A stretch of 64,000 bases of DNA from Paeniglutamicibacter quisquiliarum. GTDB taxonomy: Bacteria; Actinomycetota; Actinomycetes; Actinomycetales; Micrococcaceae. The notes beneath the pieces are model-generated. The model was not told where the DNA came from and ran no database searches. It saw nothing but the letters and a program-made list of their open reading frames with translations. Shown here piece by piece: positions 44,167 to 53,099 of this stretch. Location of the stretch: assembly GCF_019084045.1 (NCBI RefSeq), contig NZ_JAHRED010000004.1:248001-312000 (forward strand), read 5' to 3'. Position 1 is the stretch's first letter. Every line of letters begins with the position of its first letter. Both the position numbers and the translations under genes were made by a program.

Positions 44167-45601
44167 CAACGCCGCGGCCCCCAAGACCGCGAGCCTGAAC
44201 ACCCGCCAGATCACCATGATGGGCCTGGGCGGCGCCATTGGCGCCGGCCTGTTCATCGGCTCCGGGCAGGCCGTTGCCGTGGCCGGACCGAGCGTCATCC
44301 TGGCCTTCGCGCTGGCCGGCTTCCTGGTCATCCTGATCATGAACATGCTCGGCGAGATGGCTGCGGCGAACCCGTCGTCGGGCTCCTTCTCCGTATATGC
44401 CGCCAAGGCCATGGGACCCAACGCCGGGGCGATCATCGGCTGGCTCTACTGGATCCAGGGGGTCATCGTCATCGCCGCCGAGGCCACCGGCGCCGCGGCC
44501 ATCATCGGCGGCTGGTTCCCCGGGGTCTCCCAGGGCACCTGGTCGCTGGTCTTCGTGGTGCTGCTGACCGCCGTGAACCTGGCGAACGTGGCGCGCTTCG
44601 GACAGTTCGAGTACTGGTTCTCCTTCCTGAAGGTCGCCGCGATCGTGGCCTTCCTGGGCATCGGCGTGGCGATCATCGCCGGCCTGGTGCCGGGGGTGGC
44701 GGCCACCGGGCTTTCCAACCTCGTCGCCCACGACGGCTTCCTGCCCAACGGCGTGGTCGGCCTGTGCGCCGGGCTGCTGATGGTCATCTTCGCCTTTGGC
44801 GGCATCGAGATCGTGGCCATTGCCGCGGCCGAAAGCGACGACCCGCGCACCTCGATCCGCAAGGCCGTGCGCGGCGTGCTGTTCCGCGTGCTGGTGTTCT
44901 ACGTGGGCTCGGCCCTGGTGATGGTCTCGGTGCTGCCCTGGTACTCGCCGGAGCTTGCCGCCTCGCCGTTCGTCGCGGTGCTCACCTTCGCGCATATCCC
45001 GTGGATCGACTCGATCATGGCCCTGGTGGTGGTCATCGCCCTGCTCTCGGCCATGAACGCGAACATCTATGCCGCCTCGCGCATGTTGCTCTCGCTCTCC
45101 GAGCGCGGGATCGCCCCGCGGGTCATCCAGGTGCGCAACCGGAACAAGACCCCCTATGTGGCGGTGACCGCGTCGGTGATCCTGTGCACGATCGCGGTGG
45201 TCATGAACTACCTGGCCCCGGACCTGGTGATGCCGATGCTGCTCAACGCCGTGGGTTCCACGCTGCTGGTCACCTGGGGATTCATTGCGCTCTCGCAGCT
45301 CATCCTGCGCGTCCGCGCGGACCGGGACCCATCCATCCACCTTCCGGTGCGGATGCCGTTCTTCCCGTATCTCTCGATCCTGGCGCTGGTGATGCTCGCC
45401 GGCATCGTGGTGCTGGCGCTCTTCGACCCGGCCAGCCGCACCCAGCTGCTTGCCACCCTGGGGCTCACCGTGGCCATCGGCGTGCTCAACGCCCTGGCCC
45501 AGCGCCGCTCCCGGCGCCTGAGCGCCGCCGGCGCTCCCGCCGCGGAGGAACAGCCGTCGGCGGGCGCCGAGGAGTCGCGGCCCGACCACCGCGTTTCCTG
45601 A
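44159..45601 (+). CDS. APC family amino acid permease
   Basis: 480 residues with about 12 helices; MMGLGGAIGAGLFIGSGQAV is the hallmark of the amino-acid transporter (AAT) group. Later PNGVVGLCAGLLMVIFAFGGIEIVAIAAAES is typical for this branch, and the tail is a long charged Ala/Glu-rich stretch. The ATG at 44159 lies in the end of hisC, with GCAGGAAG ahead. Substrate probably an aromatic or His-type amino acid, not determined. Confidence 0.9.
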   Translation: MSSNAAAPKTASLNTRQITMMGLGGAIGAGLFIGSGQAVAVAGPSVILAFALAGFLVILIMNMLGEMAAANPSSGSFSVYAAKAMGPNAGAIIGWLYWIQGVIVIAAEATGAAAIIGGWFPGVSQGTWSLVFVVLLTAVNLANVARFGQFEYWFSFLKVAAIVAFLGIGVAIIAGLVPGVAATGLSNLVAHDGFLPNGVVGLCAGLLMVIFAFGGIEIVAIAAAESDDPRTSIRKAVRGVLFRVLVFYVGSALVMVSVLPWYSPELAASPFVAVLTFAHIPWIDSIMALVVVIALLSAMNANIYAASRMLLSLSERGIAPRVIQVRNRNKTPYVAVTASVILCTIAVVMNYLAPDLVMPMLLNAVGSTLLVTWGFIALSQLILRVRADRDPSIHLPVRMPFFPYLSILALVMLAGIVVLALFDPASRTQLLATLGLTVAIGVLNALAQRRSRRLSAAGAPAAEEQPSAGAEESRPDHRVS

Positions 45602-45618
45602 CAAACCCGCTCACACGC

Positions 45619-45664
45619 GGCAACGGCCGGACCCCCGATCTTCGTCGGGGGCCCGGCCGTTGCC
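45619..45664. terminator. Bidirectional terminator after the amino acid permease
   Basis: GGCAACGGCCGG pairs with CCGGCCGTTGCC, and inner CCCCCGA with TCGGGGG. It lies 18 bases beyond the permease stop and next to the convergent nuclease gene. Confidence 0.85.
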
Positions 45665-45669
45665 TGTGG

Positions 45670-46932
45670 TCAGTCGGTTGCCGTGACGTCGACCCAGACC
45701 AACCGGTGGTCGCTGCTGGCCGGTGGCCACCCGGTGACAAGTGCGGCACCTTCCTGCCCGGCCCCTGGCCAAAAGACACCCGAACCCCGCACCGGCAGCG
45801 TTGCCGAGGGCAGCACGTAGTCCACGCGCAACACCCCTGCGCTTCCGCGCCCGAAGTCCGCGGTGCCCAGGGCGTTGCGGGTGATTCCGGCAATGCCCCG
45901 GAGTTCGGGATCCCCGGGGTGTTCCGCGGCGGACGGCAGCGGGTCAACCAGCGCCGGGTTGCCCAGCAGCTCCGAGATGGCCGCAGGGTTCGACTCCCCC
46001 GAGGCAGGATCGGAGTTCAGGTCCCCGAGCACCACGAAGTCGCTGCCCGGCTCCAGGGCGCCGCGCCTGCCCGCATCGTCGTAGATGTACTCCCCGCGCC
46101 CCGCGCCGCCGAGGTAGTCGTTGAGCAGCCGGATCTCGTCGTGGTTGCGCGCCCGGTTGCGCTTTTCCGGGCCGCCAAAGACCGGCGGGGTGGGGTGGGC
46201 GGCGATCACGTGGATCGTCTTCTCCCCCACCGTGACCGGCACGTCCCACATGGACTTGCTGGGCAGGCGCAGCACGCCGCGCACCAATTCGCCATGCTGC
46301 AGGGTCGGCAGCTGAGAGTCGGGCATGTCCTTCCACAGGAACGTCTGGAAGGTGCGCGCGTTGGCGGCATCGATGGGGTGCTTGGAGAAGAGCACCATGC
46401 CGTACTGTCCCTCGAAGTCCCCGTAGCCCAGCGCGTCGGCGGGGCCGCCAACGATGCCGTCGCCGTCCAGGTCGGCGCCGCTGGGGATCCCGGTGTTGGA
46501 CGGGGCCAGATACATGTACGGGTAGTCGATGGGAGGCTGGCCGCCCTGGGAGCGGGCCAGGTAGTTGCTTTTGAACGCCTCCGCGGCTGCGCCGTCCGGA
46601 TCGTAGTCGAACTCGTTGAGCAGCAGCACGTCGGGCGCGTTGCGCTGCACGATCTCGGCCACTGCCTGCGCCTGCGCGTCCAGGGGCGTGGAGAGGTCCA
46701 CCGCAAGCTGCCCGGGCTGCGGGCGGTTCAGCGAGGCATTGAAGGTCGCCACGCGCAGCGCCGGTGCCACCACCTCGCGGCCTTCGGCGTAGGGAATGGG
46801 GGCTGCCGAGTGCGGGTGCACGGAGATCGACCTCGCTTCCATCACGGGCTGCGCGGCAGCCGGGAGGGTCCCGGCTGCCGCGAACGCGGTGAGTATTGCG
46901 GCGGCCAGGGCCGTCCGGATCGAATGTCGCAC
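45670..46932 (-). CDS. Secreted endonuclease/exonuclease/phosphatase-fold protein
   Basis: 420 residues. Signal peptide (LAAAILTAFAAAGTLPAAA). EEP-fold motifs: VATFNASLN, LLLNEFDYDP, IHVIAAHPTPPVFG, VVLGDLNSDPASGES and ASSDHRLVWVD. It is exported; relatives act on DNA, RNA or phospholipid-type phosphoesters. GTG start at 46932 with TAGGGT six bases ahead (leaderless). Substrate unknown. Confidence 0.87.
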   Translation of the reverse strand: MRHSIRTALAAAILTAFAAAGTLPAAAQPVMEARSISVHPHSAAPIPYAEGREVVAPALRVATFNASLNRPQPGQLAVDLSTPLDAQAQAVAEIVQRNAPDVLLLNEFDYDPDGAAAEAFKSNYLARSQGGQPPIDYPYMYLAPSNTGIPSGADLDGDGIVGGPADALGYGDFEGQYGMVLFSKHPIDAANARTFQTFLWKDMPDSQLPTLQHGELVRGVLRLPSKSMWDVPVTVGEKTIHVIAAHPTPPVFGGPEKRNRARNHDEIRLLNDYLGGAGRGEYIYDDAGRRGALEPGSDFVVLGDLNSDPASGESNPAAISELLGNPALVDPLPSAAEHPGDPELRGIAGITRNALGTADFGRGSAGVLRVDYVLPSATLPVRGSGVFWPGAGQEGAALVTGWPPASSDHRLVWVDVTATD

Positions 46933-47031
46933 GACTCCACCCTAGGGGCGGAACCTACGTTCCGGTAGGTCTGCATTTTATCCAGTCAGCGGTTTTTCTT
47001 CAGGCGAAACCGCCGCCCGCCCGCGCGGGGC

Positions 47032-48693
47032 TCAGCCCCGCACGCCGGCGGCCCTGCGGTTGGCCTCCAGGACTTCCTCCATATAGGGGGCGCGCACCTC
47101 CGGGGAAATGCGGCAGTCCACCAGAAATACGCCGCCGGCACCTTCGGCGACCCACTCCCGCAGCCCGGCAAGGTCTTCCAGGGTGCGGACCTTGGTGGCC
47201 TTGGCACCGAGCCCGCGCGCCACAGCGGCAAAGTCGACCTCCGGGATCAGCATGGGGCCCTCGTGCAGCCCGATGGACCCGTATTGGTGGATCTCGGCCC
47301 CGTAGGCGACGTCGTTGTAGATGACAATGATGCCGCTGCGCACGGAGCGGATGACCGATTCGAGGTCGGCCAGGCCCATGAGGAAGCCGCCGTCGCCGCT
47401 GGCCAGCACGATGGTGGATTCCGGTGCCGCGGCGCCGGCGCCCACGGCCGAGGCCAGGCCCAGCCCGATGCTCTGGTAGGCGGTGCCCACCAGGTTCAGC
47501 GCGTGCGGCCCCGGGACGTCCCAGTACATGGGACCCCACCCGATGAAGTGTCCGCCGTCCTGCACCACCACGCGGTCCGCGGGCATGATCGAGTTCAGGG
47601 CACGTGCCACCGCCCGCGGATCGAGCAGGCCGTCCGGCGCCGTGTCGTCCCCGGGGGCGTGCTCGTTGACCCGTCCGAGGCGGTCGACCGCCGACTCCAC
47701 CCAGCGCCGCGCGCCGTCGCGCCGGCGAACCATGGGAAGCAACGCATCGGCAACCGCGGCCACGTCGGCCTGGATAAACACGTCCACCCGCGGGCTGGTC
47801 GCCGCGGGGGCGACATCGACCTGGATGACCTGCGCGCCGCCGTTGAAAAGCTCCCCAAAGCGGGTGGTGAATTGGTTCAGCCCCGCCCCGAGCACCAGCA
47901 CCACGTCGGCCTCGTGGATGAGGTCAGCGGTTTCCTCCGAGGAGAACCCTCCGGTGATGCCCAGGTCCCCGTGGCGGCCGGCGAGCAGGTTGGCCGCGAG
48001 CACCGTGCTTGAGCTCAGCGCCCCCAGCCGGTCGGCGAGCGCGGCAATCGCCTGGCCGGCACCGGCCAGGCGCGCCCCGCGGCCATACAGCACCAGCGGG
48101 CGCTTGGCTTCGTTCAGGGCCGTGGCCGCCTGGGCGAGCAGCCGAGGTGCCGCGGCGGGGTACCCGGGATCCAGCTCGAAGTCCTCCAGCGTGAGCGGGC
48201 CCTCCTCGGCCGCCTCGTCGGCGACCAGGTCGTAGGGAATCGACAGCACCACCGCGGTGCGTTCGCGCAGGGCGTGGGCGACGGCCTCGAAGGCGATGGC
48301 CATCGGACGCCGCGCATCCACCACGAAGGTCTTGGCGCCCACGGCCGCGTTGACGGCGGCCTGGTCGATGTCCCAGGGACGGGGGCCGGCGGAGGGTTGG
48401 TCCCCGGTCAGAAGCACCAACGGGACCCTCGCCTTGGCGGCCTCCGCCAGCGGGGTGATCGCGTTGCTGAAGCCGGCACCGTAGGTCGTGGTGGCGATGG
48501 CAGGTTTTCCGGTGATGCGGAAGTAGGCGTCGGCGGCGGTGACGGCGGCGGACTCGTGGCGCACGGCGGTAAAGCGGAACCCGGTGCGGAGGGCGGCGTC
48601 AAGGAAGTGGGCATTTCCGTTCCCCATGACACCGAAGATCTCTGAAGTGCAGGTTAAAAGGGCGCGGGAAACGGCAGCGGAAACAGTAGACAT
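47032..48693 (-). CDS. ThDP-dependent enzyme (acetolactate synthase-like)
   Basis: 553 residues in the three-domain ThDP layout. GDGGFLMGLADLESVIRS with the later NDVAYG is the ThDP/Mg motif; the N-terminal part is RHESAAVTAADAYFRITGKPAIATTTYGAG. Ilv-type small subunit and flanking ilv genes are missing, so anabolic acetolactate synthase is unlikely. Possible relatives are sulfopyruvate, benzoylformate or oxalyl-CoA decarboxylases. ATG at 48693. It is divergent from cobW. Confidence 0.8.
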   Translation of the reverse strand: MSTVSAAVSRALLTCTSEIFGVMGNGNAHFLDAALRTGFRFTAVRHESAAVTAADAYFRITGKPAIATTTYGAGFSNAITPLAEAAKARVPLVLLTGDQPSAGPRPWDIDQAAVNAAVGAKTFVVDARRPMAIAFEAVAHALRERTAVVLSIPYDLVADEAAEEGPLTLEDFELDPGYPAAAPRLLAQAATALNEAKRPLVLYGRGARLAGAGQAIAALADRLGALSSSTVLAANLLAGRHGDLGITGGFSSEETADLIHEADVVLVLGAGLNQFTTRFGELFNGGAQVIQVDVAPAATSPRVDVFIQADVAAVADALLPMVRRRDGARRWVESAVDRLGRVNEHAPGDDTAPDGLLDPRAVARALNSIMPADRVVVQDGGHFIGWGPMYWDVPGPHALNLVGTAYQSIGLGLASAVGAGAAAPESTIVLASGDGGFLMGLADLESVIRSVRSGIIVIYNDVAYGAEIHQYGSIGLHEGPMLIPEVDFAAVARGLGAKATKVRTLEDLAGLREWVAEGAGGVFLVDCRISPEVRAPYMEEVLEANRRAAGVRG

Positions 48694-48947
48694 TTTTTGT
48701 GACTTTCGAATGCAGCAAAAAGAAATAAGGCCATATTCGTCTTCGGGCAACGAACCCGGATTTCGCCCATTTTTAGAGCGACGGCAGGAACTTCAGAAAC
48801 GTTCCGCCTGACGCTGCAACGATAACCGCGACACTGTGTGCTGCGCAACATTTCGCCCGGGTTGCCCAGGCAGCGCCCGGTGGCGGGCCCGCCGGGCCGC
48901 GTCCCCGCGGGCACCCGACCGGGGATCGGGGCCTATAGGATTTAGAT
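48694..48947. other. Divergent promoter region between the ThDP enzyme and cobW
   Basis: About 250 bases with no gene. GGAAC...GTTCC arms 9 bases apart occur near 48790, function unclear. Confidence 0.35.
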
Positions 48948-48960
48948 GAGAACGATTCTC
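48948..48960 (+). promoter_or_regulatory. Zur-like palindrome GAGAACGATTCTC
   Basis: Perfect 13-bp palindrome (odd centre), extended as TGAGAACGATTCTCG, overlapping the likely TAGGAT/TTAGAT -10 region before the CobW gene. It resembles Zur/Fur-family operators (TGANAANGATTNTCA type). Binding of a zinc regulator is inferred. Confidence 0.65.
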
Positions 48961-48998
48961 GCCTAAGGGCGGCGGGCCGCCGCGGAGAAGGAGAGTGC

Positions 48999-50015
48999 AT
49001 GGCAGCCAAACAGGTCCCGGTGATCGCGCTTACCGGCCATTTAGGTGCCGGAAAGACAACGGTGCTGAACCACCTGCTGTTGCGGCCGGGCGCCCGCGTT
49101 GGCGTTGTGGTCAATGACTTCGGTGCCGTCAATGTCGATGCGGGGCTGGTGACGGGACAGGTCGACACCGCGGCCTCCATTGCCGGAGGATGCGTCTGTT
49201 GCCTGGAGGACTCCGGAGGGCTGGACGAGGTCCTGGGGAAGCTGACGCATCCCCGCCTGCGTCTGGACGCCGTGATCGTGGAAGGCAGCGGCGTGGCAGA
49301 ACCCCTCGCGCTCGGCAGGTTGATCCGCTACAGCGGGGCGGAAAACGTGCGCCCCGGCGGGCTGGTGGATGTCGTCGACGCCAGCGCCTATTTCGACACC
49401 GTTGACACCGGCGTCGAGCCCCCGGCGCGATTCGCTGCGGCGAGCCTTGTGGTCATCAACAAGACGGACCTTCTGCCCGCCGCGCGGCGGGAGACGACCA
49501 TCGATCGGATCAGCGAACGCGTGCGCGAGCGCAACCGGCGCGCCCACATTCTTGTCACCACCCACGGCCGCATCGATCCCGCCCTGGTCTTCGACGCGGC
49601 GCGGGACCACGACCCCGAGAACGAGCTGCCGCTGGCCGAGCTCAGCCGCCGGCAGCACGGCCGGCCCGGCCACCGGCACGCCGAGGCGGTGTGGGTGCCG
49701 GCGGCCGGACCGATTGATCCGGGCAACCTGGTCGACCTCCTCGAATCCCCGCCCGATGGCGTGTACCGGCTCAAGGGCACGGTGCATGTTGACAATGGCC
49801 GCACCAGGCGCGGCCTTACCGTCAACCTCGTCGGACACCACATCCACATCGCTCCGAATCGGGCCGCGACCGAGGAAGGACTCGTCGCGATCGGCGCGCA
49901 GCTGGACGGGGACGCGGTGGAGGACCGCCTGAAACTGGCGCTACTGCCCCTCCGCGGGGCGCCGCCGGCACGCTCCATGCGGCGCCTGGCACGCCATTTG
50001 CGCCTGAGCAAATAG
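48999..50015 (+). CDS. CobW/COG0523 family zinc-related GTPase
   Basis: 338 residues. P-loop GHLGAGKTT (13-21), CxCC metal motif GGCVCC (Cys65, 67, 68), NKTD guanine motif and a C-terminal CobW_C-like domain. COG0523 proteins are metal chaperones; those behind Zur boxes serve zinc homeostasis. GGAGAAGGAG precedes the ATG at 48999. Its Zur-like box supports zinc as the metal. Confidence 0.92.
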   Translation: MAAKQVPVIALTGHLGAGKTTVLNHLLLRPGARVGVVVNDFGAVNVDAGLVTGQVDTAASIAGGCVCCLEDSGGLDEVLGKLTHPRLRLDAVIVEGSGVAEPLALGRLIRYSGAENVRPGGLVDVVDASAYFDTVDTGVEPPARFAAASLVVINKTDLLPAARRETTIDRISERVRERNRRAHILVTTHGRIDPALVFDAARDHDPENELPLAELSRRQHGRPGHRHAEAVWVPAAGPIDPGNLVDLLESPPDGVYRLKGTVHVDNGRTRRGLTVNLVGHHIHIAPNRAATEEGLVAIGAQLDGDAVEDRLKLALLPLRGAPPARSMRRLARHLRLSK

Positions 50016-50062
50016 CGAAGGATGGCCGCGGCAACATGCCACAGACCGCGTCGCCAGGGGAA

Positions 50063-50827
50063 TCAGCGGATCTTGCGGCGGTACTTGGCTATCGCGACGC
50101 CGTAGGCGATGAGCAGGATGCCGAGCAGCCAGGCCAGGGCGACCCAGATGTCGCCGCCAACCGGTTCCCCGGCGAACAGGGCCCGGACGGTGTCCACGAT
50201 GGAGGTCACCGGCTGGTTCTCGGCAAACCAGGCGACGGGGCCGGGCATCGAGCCGGTGGGCACGAATGCGGAGCTGATGAACGGGAGGAAGATCAGCGGG
50301 TAGCTGAATGCGCTCGCCCCGTCCACTGTCTTCGCCGAGAGCCCGGCGATCACGGCGATCCAGGTGAGCGACAGGGTGAAGAGGACCAGGATGCCGGCGA
50401 CGGCGAGCCACGCCCCCGGCGACGCCCCGGTGCGGAAACCCATGGCCAGCGCAACGCCGAGAACCACCGCAACGGAGAGAAGGTTCGCGGTCAGGGACGT
50501 GAACACGTGGGCCCAGAGCACGCTCGAGCGCGCAATGGGCATGGAGGCGAAGCGCTCGAAGATGCCGCCCTGCATGTCGAGGAACAAGCGGTACGCGGTG
50601 TACGCGACGCCGGAGGCGATCGTGATCAGCAGGATGCCGGGGAGCATGTAGTTGACATAGGACTGCCCCGATCCGGTGTCGATCGCGCCACCGAATACGT
50701 ACACGAACAGGAGCATCAACGCGACCGGGGTGACCGCGGTGGTGATGATCGTGTCCGGGCTGCGCAGGATGTGGCGCAGCGAGCGCCCGGTGAGGACGCC
50801 GGTGTCGGCCAGGACGTGGGTGGTCAT
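50063..50827 (-). CDS. ABC-2 type permease
   Basis: 254 residues, six helices: TPVALMLLFVYVFGG, LLITIASGVAYTAY, LLSVAVVLGVALAMG, ILVLFTLSLTWIAVI and more, ending in the ABC2 signature SYPLIFLPFISSAFVPTGSM. The ATG overlaps the ATPase stop by four bases. Half-transporter partner of the DrrA-like ATPase, probably exporting a drug or lipid. Confidence 0.9.
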   Translation of the reverse strand: MTTHVLADTGVLTGRSLRHILRSPDTIITTAVTPVALMLLFVYVFGGAIDTGSGQSYVNYMLPGILLITIASGVAYTAYRLFLDMQGGIFERFASMPIARSSVLWAHVFTSLTANLLSVAVVLGVALAMGFRTGASPGAWLAVAGILVLFTLSLTWIAVIAGLSAKTVDGASAFSYPLIFLPFISSAFVPTGSMPGPVAWFAENQPVTSIVDTVRALFAGEPVGGDIWVALAWLLGILLIAYGVAIAKYRRKIR

Positions 50828-51648
50828 CGGATTTCCTTTCCTGCGGGCGCGGTTCCGCCTCTTGGGGCGGTTGCGGCCTCTGCGGTGTCGCCAACCAGGG
50901 TCAGGAAGACCTCTTCGAGGGATGGCTGCTTCTCGACATACTCGACCCTGGCGGGCGGAAGGAGCGCCTTGAGCTCGGCGAGGGTTCCGTTCTGGATGAT
51001 CGTGCCCTCGTGCAGGATTGCGATGCGGTCGGCGAGCTGCTCGGCCTCGTCGAGGTACTGCGTGGTGAGCAGCACCGTGGTGCCGCCGGCGGCGAGTTCC
51101 CGGATCGTCTGCCACACCTCGATGCGCGCCTGCGGGTCCAGGCCCGTGGTCGGCTCGTCCAGGAAGATGACCGGCGGGTTGCCGATCAGGCTCATCGAGA
51201 TGTCCAGGCGGCGGCGCATGCCGCCCGAATAGGTTGCCGCCCTGCGGTTCCCGGCCTCGGTGAGCGAGAAGCGGGCCAGCAAGTCGTCGGCGATCGCAGC
51301 GGGGTCCTGCAGGTGACGCAGCTGGGCGATCAGCACAAGGTTCTCCCGGCCGGTGAGCACCTCATCGACGGCGGCGAACTGGCCCGTCAGGCTGATGGAC
51401 TCGCGCACCTCCCCGGGCGCCTCGGCCACGTCGAAGCCGTTGACCCTCGCGGTGCCCGCGTCGGCCTTCAGCAGCGTGGACAGGATCCGCACCAGCGTGG
51501 TCTTGCCCGCGCCGTTCGAGCCGAGCAGTGCAAGAATGCTGCCGGCGCTCACGTCGAAGTCCACGCCCCGAAGCACGGGCAGGTCCTTGAACGATTTCTC
51601 GATGCCCCGCACCCGGATTGCGGGCTCTGGCACTTGGTTGGCGGTCAT
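50824..51648 (-). CDS. DrrA-like ABC ATPase
   Basis: 274 residues: Walker A LGSNGAGKTTLVRIL, signature YSGGMRRRLDISMSLIG, Walker B VIFLDEPTTGLDP and the H-loop area TTQYLDEAEQLADRIAIL, typical of drug-efflux ATPases. Followed by its permease and preceded by DUF1048 and a PadR regulator, a common actinobacterial export cassette. Confidence 0.92.
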   Translation of the reverse strand: MTANQVPEPAIRVRGIEKSFKDLPVLRGVDFDVSAGSILALLGSNGAGKTTLVRILSTLLKADAGTARVNGFDVAEAPGEVRESISLTGQFAAVDEVLTGRENLVLIAQLRHLQDPAAIADDLLARFSLTEAGNRRAATYSGGMRRRLDISMSLIGNPPVIFLDEPTTGLDPQARIEVWQTIRELAAGGTTVLLTTQYLDEAEQLADRIAILHEGTIIQNGTLAELKALLPPARVEYVEKQPSLEEVFLTLVGDTAEAATAPRGGTAPAGKEIR

Positions 51649-51674
51649 GTCGGGTTCTCCGTATCCGGGCGTGT

Positions 51675-52037
51675 TCAGGCCTCGTCGACGGACTGGTCAA
51701 TGGCATCGTTCAGGCGCTTGCGCTCCTTGTTGATCCACTGGCCGTCCGAGTAGTTCTGGATGAAGGTGTCCGCGAACTCCACCGGGTCATCCCCGACGAT
51801 GTCGCGGATCGGGGTGCCGTCGGTCGCGGCACGCTCGATGAGGTCGGCGAGGTCCTCGAGCATCTGCATGAGGACATCACCCTTGACGATCGACCCGGCG
51901 TACATGAAGTAGCGCTCGATCCCGTCGATCGCGGTTCGGTAGCTCACCGGGAGCTGTTCCTTGCGGGCCTTGTACTGGCGCCAGCGCTTCTTGTCTTCGA
52001 ACGATCCGGTGACCAGTTCGATCCATTTTGCCGCCAT
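51675..52037 (-). CDS. DUF1048 family protein
   Basis: 120 residues, helical. AAKWIELVTGSFEDKKRWRQYKAR and PVSYRTAIDGIERYFMYAGSIVKGD match the DUF1048 family, usually encoded beside PadR and an ABC exporter. GGGAGAG precedes the ATG at 52037. It follows padR by two bases, and its role is unknown. Confidence 0.82.
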   Translation of the reverse strand: MAAKWIELVTGSFEDKKRWRQYKARKEQLPVSYRTAIDGIERYFMYAGSIVKGDVLMQMLEDLADLIERAATDGTPIRDIVGDDPVEFADTFIQNYSDGQWINKERKRLNDAIDQSVDEA

Positions 52038-52039
52038 GG

Positions 52040-52390
52040 CTACTCTCCCTTTTCCTGTGTGTTTTCGATGTGGTGCTGGAGCTTGTCGATCCGTTCCGCG
52101 AGGAAGCCCCAAGTCCCCCAGAACTCCTCGAGGTACTCGCCGCCCGATGCGTTCAGCGAATAGACCTTGCGCGGCGGGCCCTTTTCCGACGGGACTTTCT
52201 CCACGTCGACGAGGCCGCGCTTTTCGATCCTGATCAGCAGTGCGTAGACGGTTCCCTCGACGATGTCGGAGAAACCCTGGTCGCGCAGCCGGGCCGTGAT
52301 CTCATAGCCGTAAGCCGGCTGCACGGCCAGGATCGCGAGGACAATTCCCTCGAGCGTTCCCTTGAGCATCTCGGTCATTTGCTTGCCCAT
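52040..52390 (-). CDS. PadR family transcriptional regulator
   Basis: 116 residues: winged helix (LKGTLEGIVLAILAVQPAYGYEITARL, VEGTVYALLIRIEKRGLV, PPRKVYSLNASG) and a short C-terminal helix. PadR proteins repress their own operon, here with DUF1048 and the ABC exporter. The ATG at 52390 follows GGGGGAGAG. Confidence 0.9.
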   Translation of the reverse strand: MGKQMTEMLKGTLEGIVLAILAVQPAYGYEITARLRDQGFSDIVEGTVYALLIRIEKRGLVDVEKVPSEKGPPRKVYSLNASGGEYLEEFWGTWGFLAERIDKLQHHIENTQEKGE

Positions 52391-52445
52391 GAAACTCTCC
52401 CCCTAGGTACTCTGCATAACTAACTACCACTAGATAGTAGCACTG
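52391..52445 (-). promoter_or_regulatory. Promoter/operator region of the padR operon
   Basis: AT-rich stretch with ACTA...TAGT and CTAC...GTAG type arms (52419-52440 region) just upstream of padR, typical of PadR autorepression. No exact operator can be fixed. Confidence 0.45.
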
Positions 52446-52774
52446 AATAGCGATGGCGCAAGGGGTGTGTTGTTGCACGTTTATCCCGCCCTCAATCGGG
52501 GCTCGAAATGCCTTGGACAGACAATCCCGGCCGGGACTCTAACGGTGAATCTCCGGCCTCGCCGTGCTCGATCGGCGGGGGAAATAGAAACCCTCGGGGT
52601 GCAATCCACATCACCGCAACGGACTTATAGGACGGAATGCGTGTCCGGGAGGAGCCTGCTTGCCAACGACTGAGCGGCAAAACGGCGTCACCTACCCCCG
52701 GTGCCGCAAAATCTGGGCCGCTCGGGAAATCCAGGGATCGGCCCCAGGTTGTGGAATCATCGGAGAAACAGAAA
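52446..52774. other. Intergenic region
   Basis: No gene supported between the padR promoter and the tRNA-Lys terminator. Short frames here carry no family features. Confidence 0.4.
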
Positions 52775-52803
52775 ATCCCCATTCTCACGAGGAGAACGGG
52801 GAT
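52775..52803 (-). terminator. Terminator of tRNA-Lys
   Basis: ATCCCCATTCTC and GAGAACGGGGAT form a 12-bp stem with one G-T, followed on the minus strand by TTTTCTGTTTCTCC. Confidence 0.8.
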
Positions 52804-52810
52804 CAATCTG

Positions 52811-52883
52811 TGCGCCCTGCGGGGGTCGAACCCGCGACCAATGGATTAAAAGTCCAGTGCTCTACCAACTGAGCTAAAGGCGC
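52811..52883 (-). tRNA. tRNA-Lys (TTT)
   Basis: Acceptor GCGCCTT pairs with AGGGCGC (one T-G); D-loop GCTCAGTTGGTAGAGC; anticodon loop CTTTTAA reads TTT; T-loop GGTTCGA. CCA not encoded. Confidence 0.97.
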
Positions 52884-53099
52884 GCTTGGCACTTAGCCAA
52901 CACCATATTAGCGGATAATCCGGCGCCGCTTGGACAGGCCGGCCCGATCCAACAGGTTCCCGACCGCCCAAGGTTCGCAGCTCCAGCACCCAGCGCGGGC
53001 ATGCTGCCTGCCGGCCTGCCGGGACGCAGGCACCCTTCCGAACGCTCCGCCGGCCAGAGGATGAGTAAGTATCCAGCCGGGCAGAGTATCCTCTAGCCC

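Noticed and set aside
48780-48800. SOS/LexA box (GGAAC...GTTCC near 48790)
   Set aside because: Arm spacing (9) does not fit the actinobacterial GAAC-N4-GTTC box.
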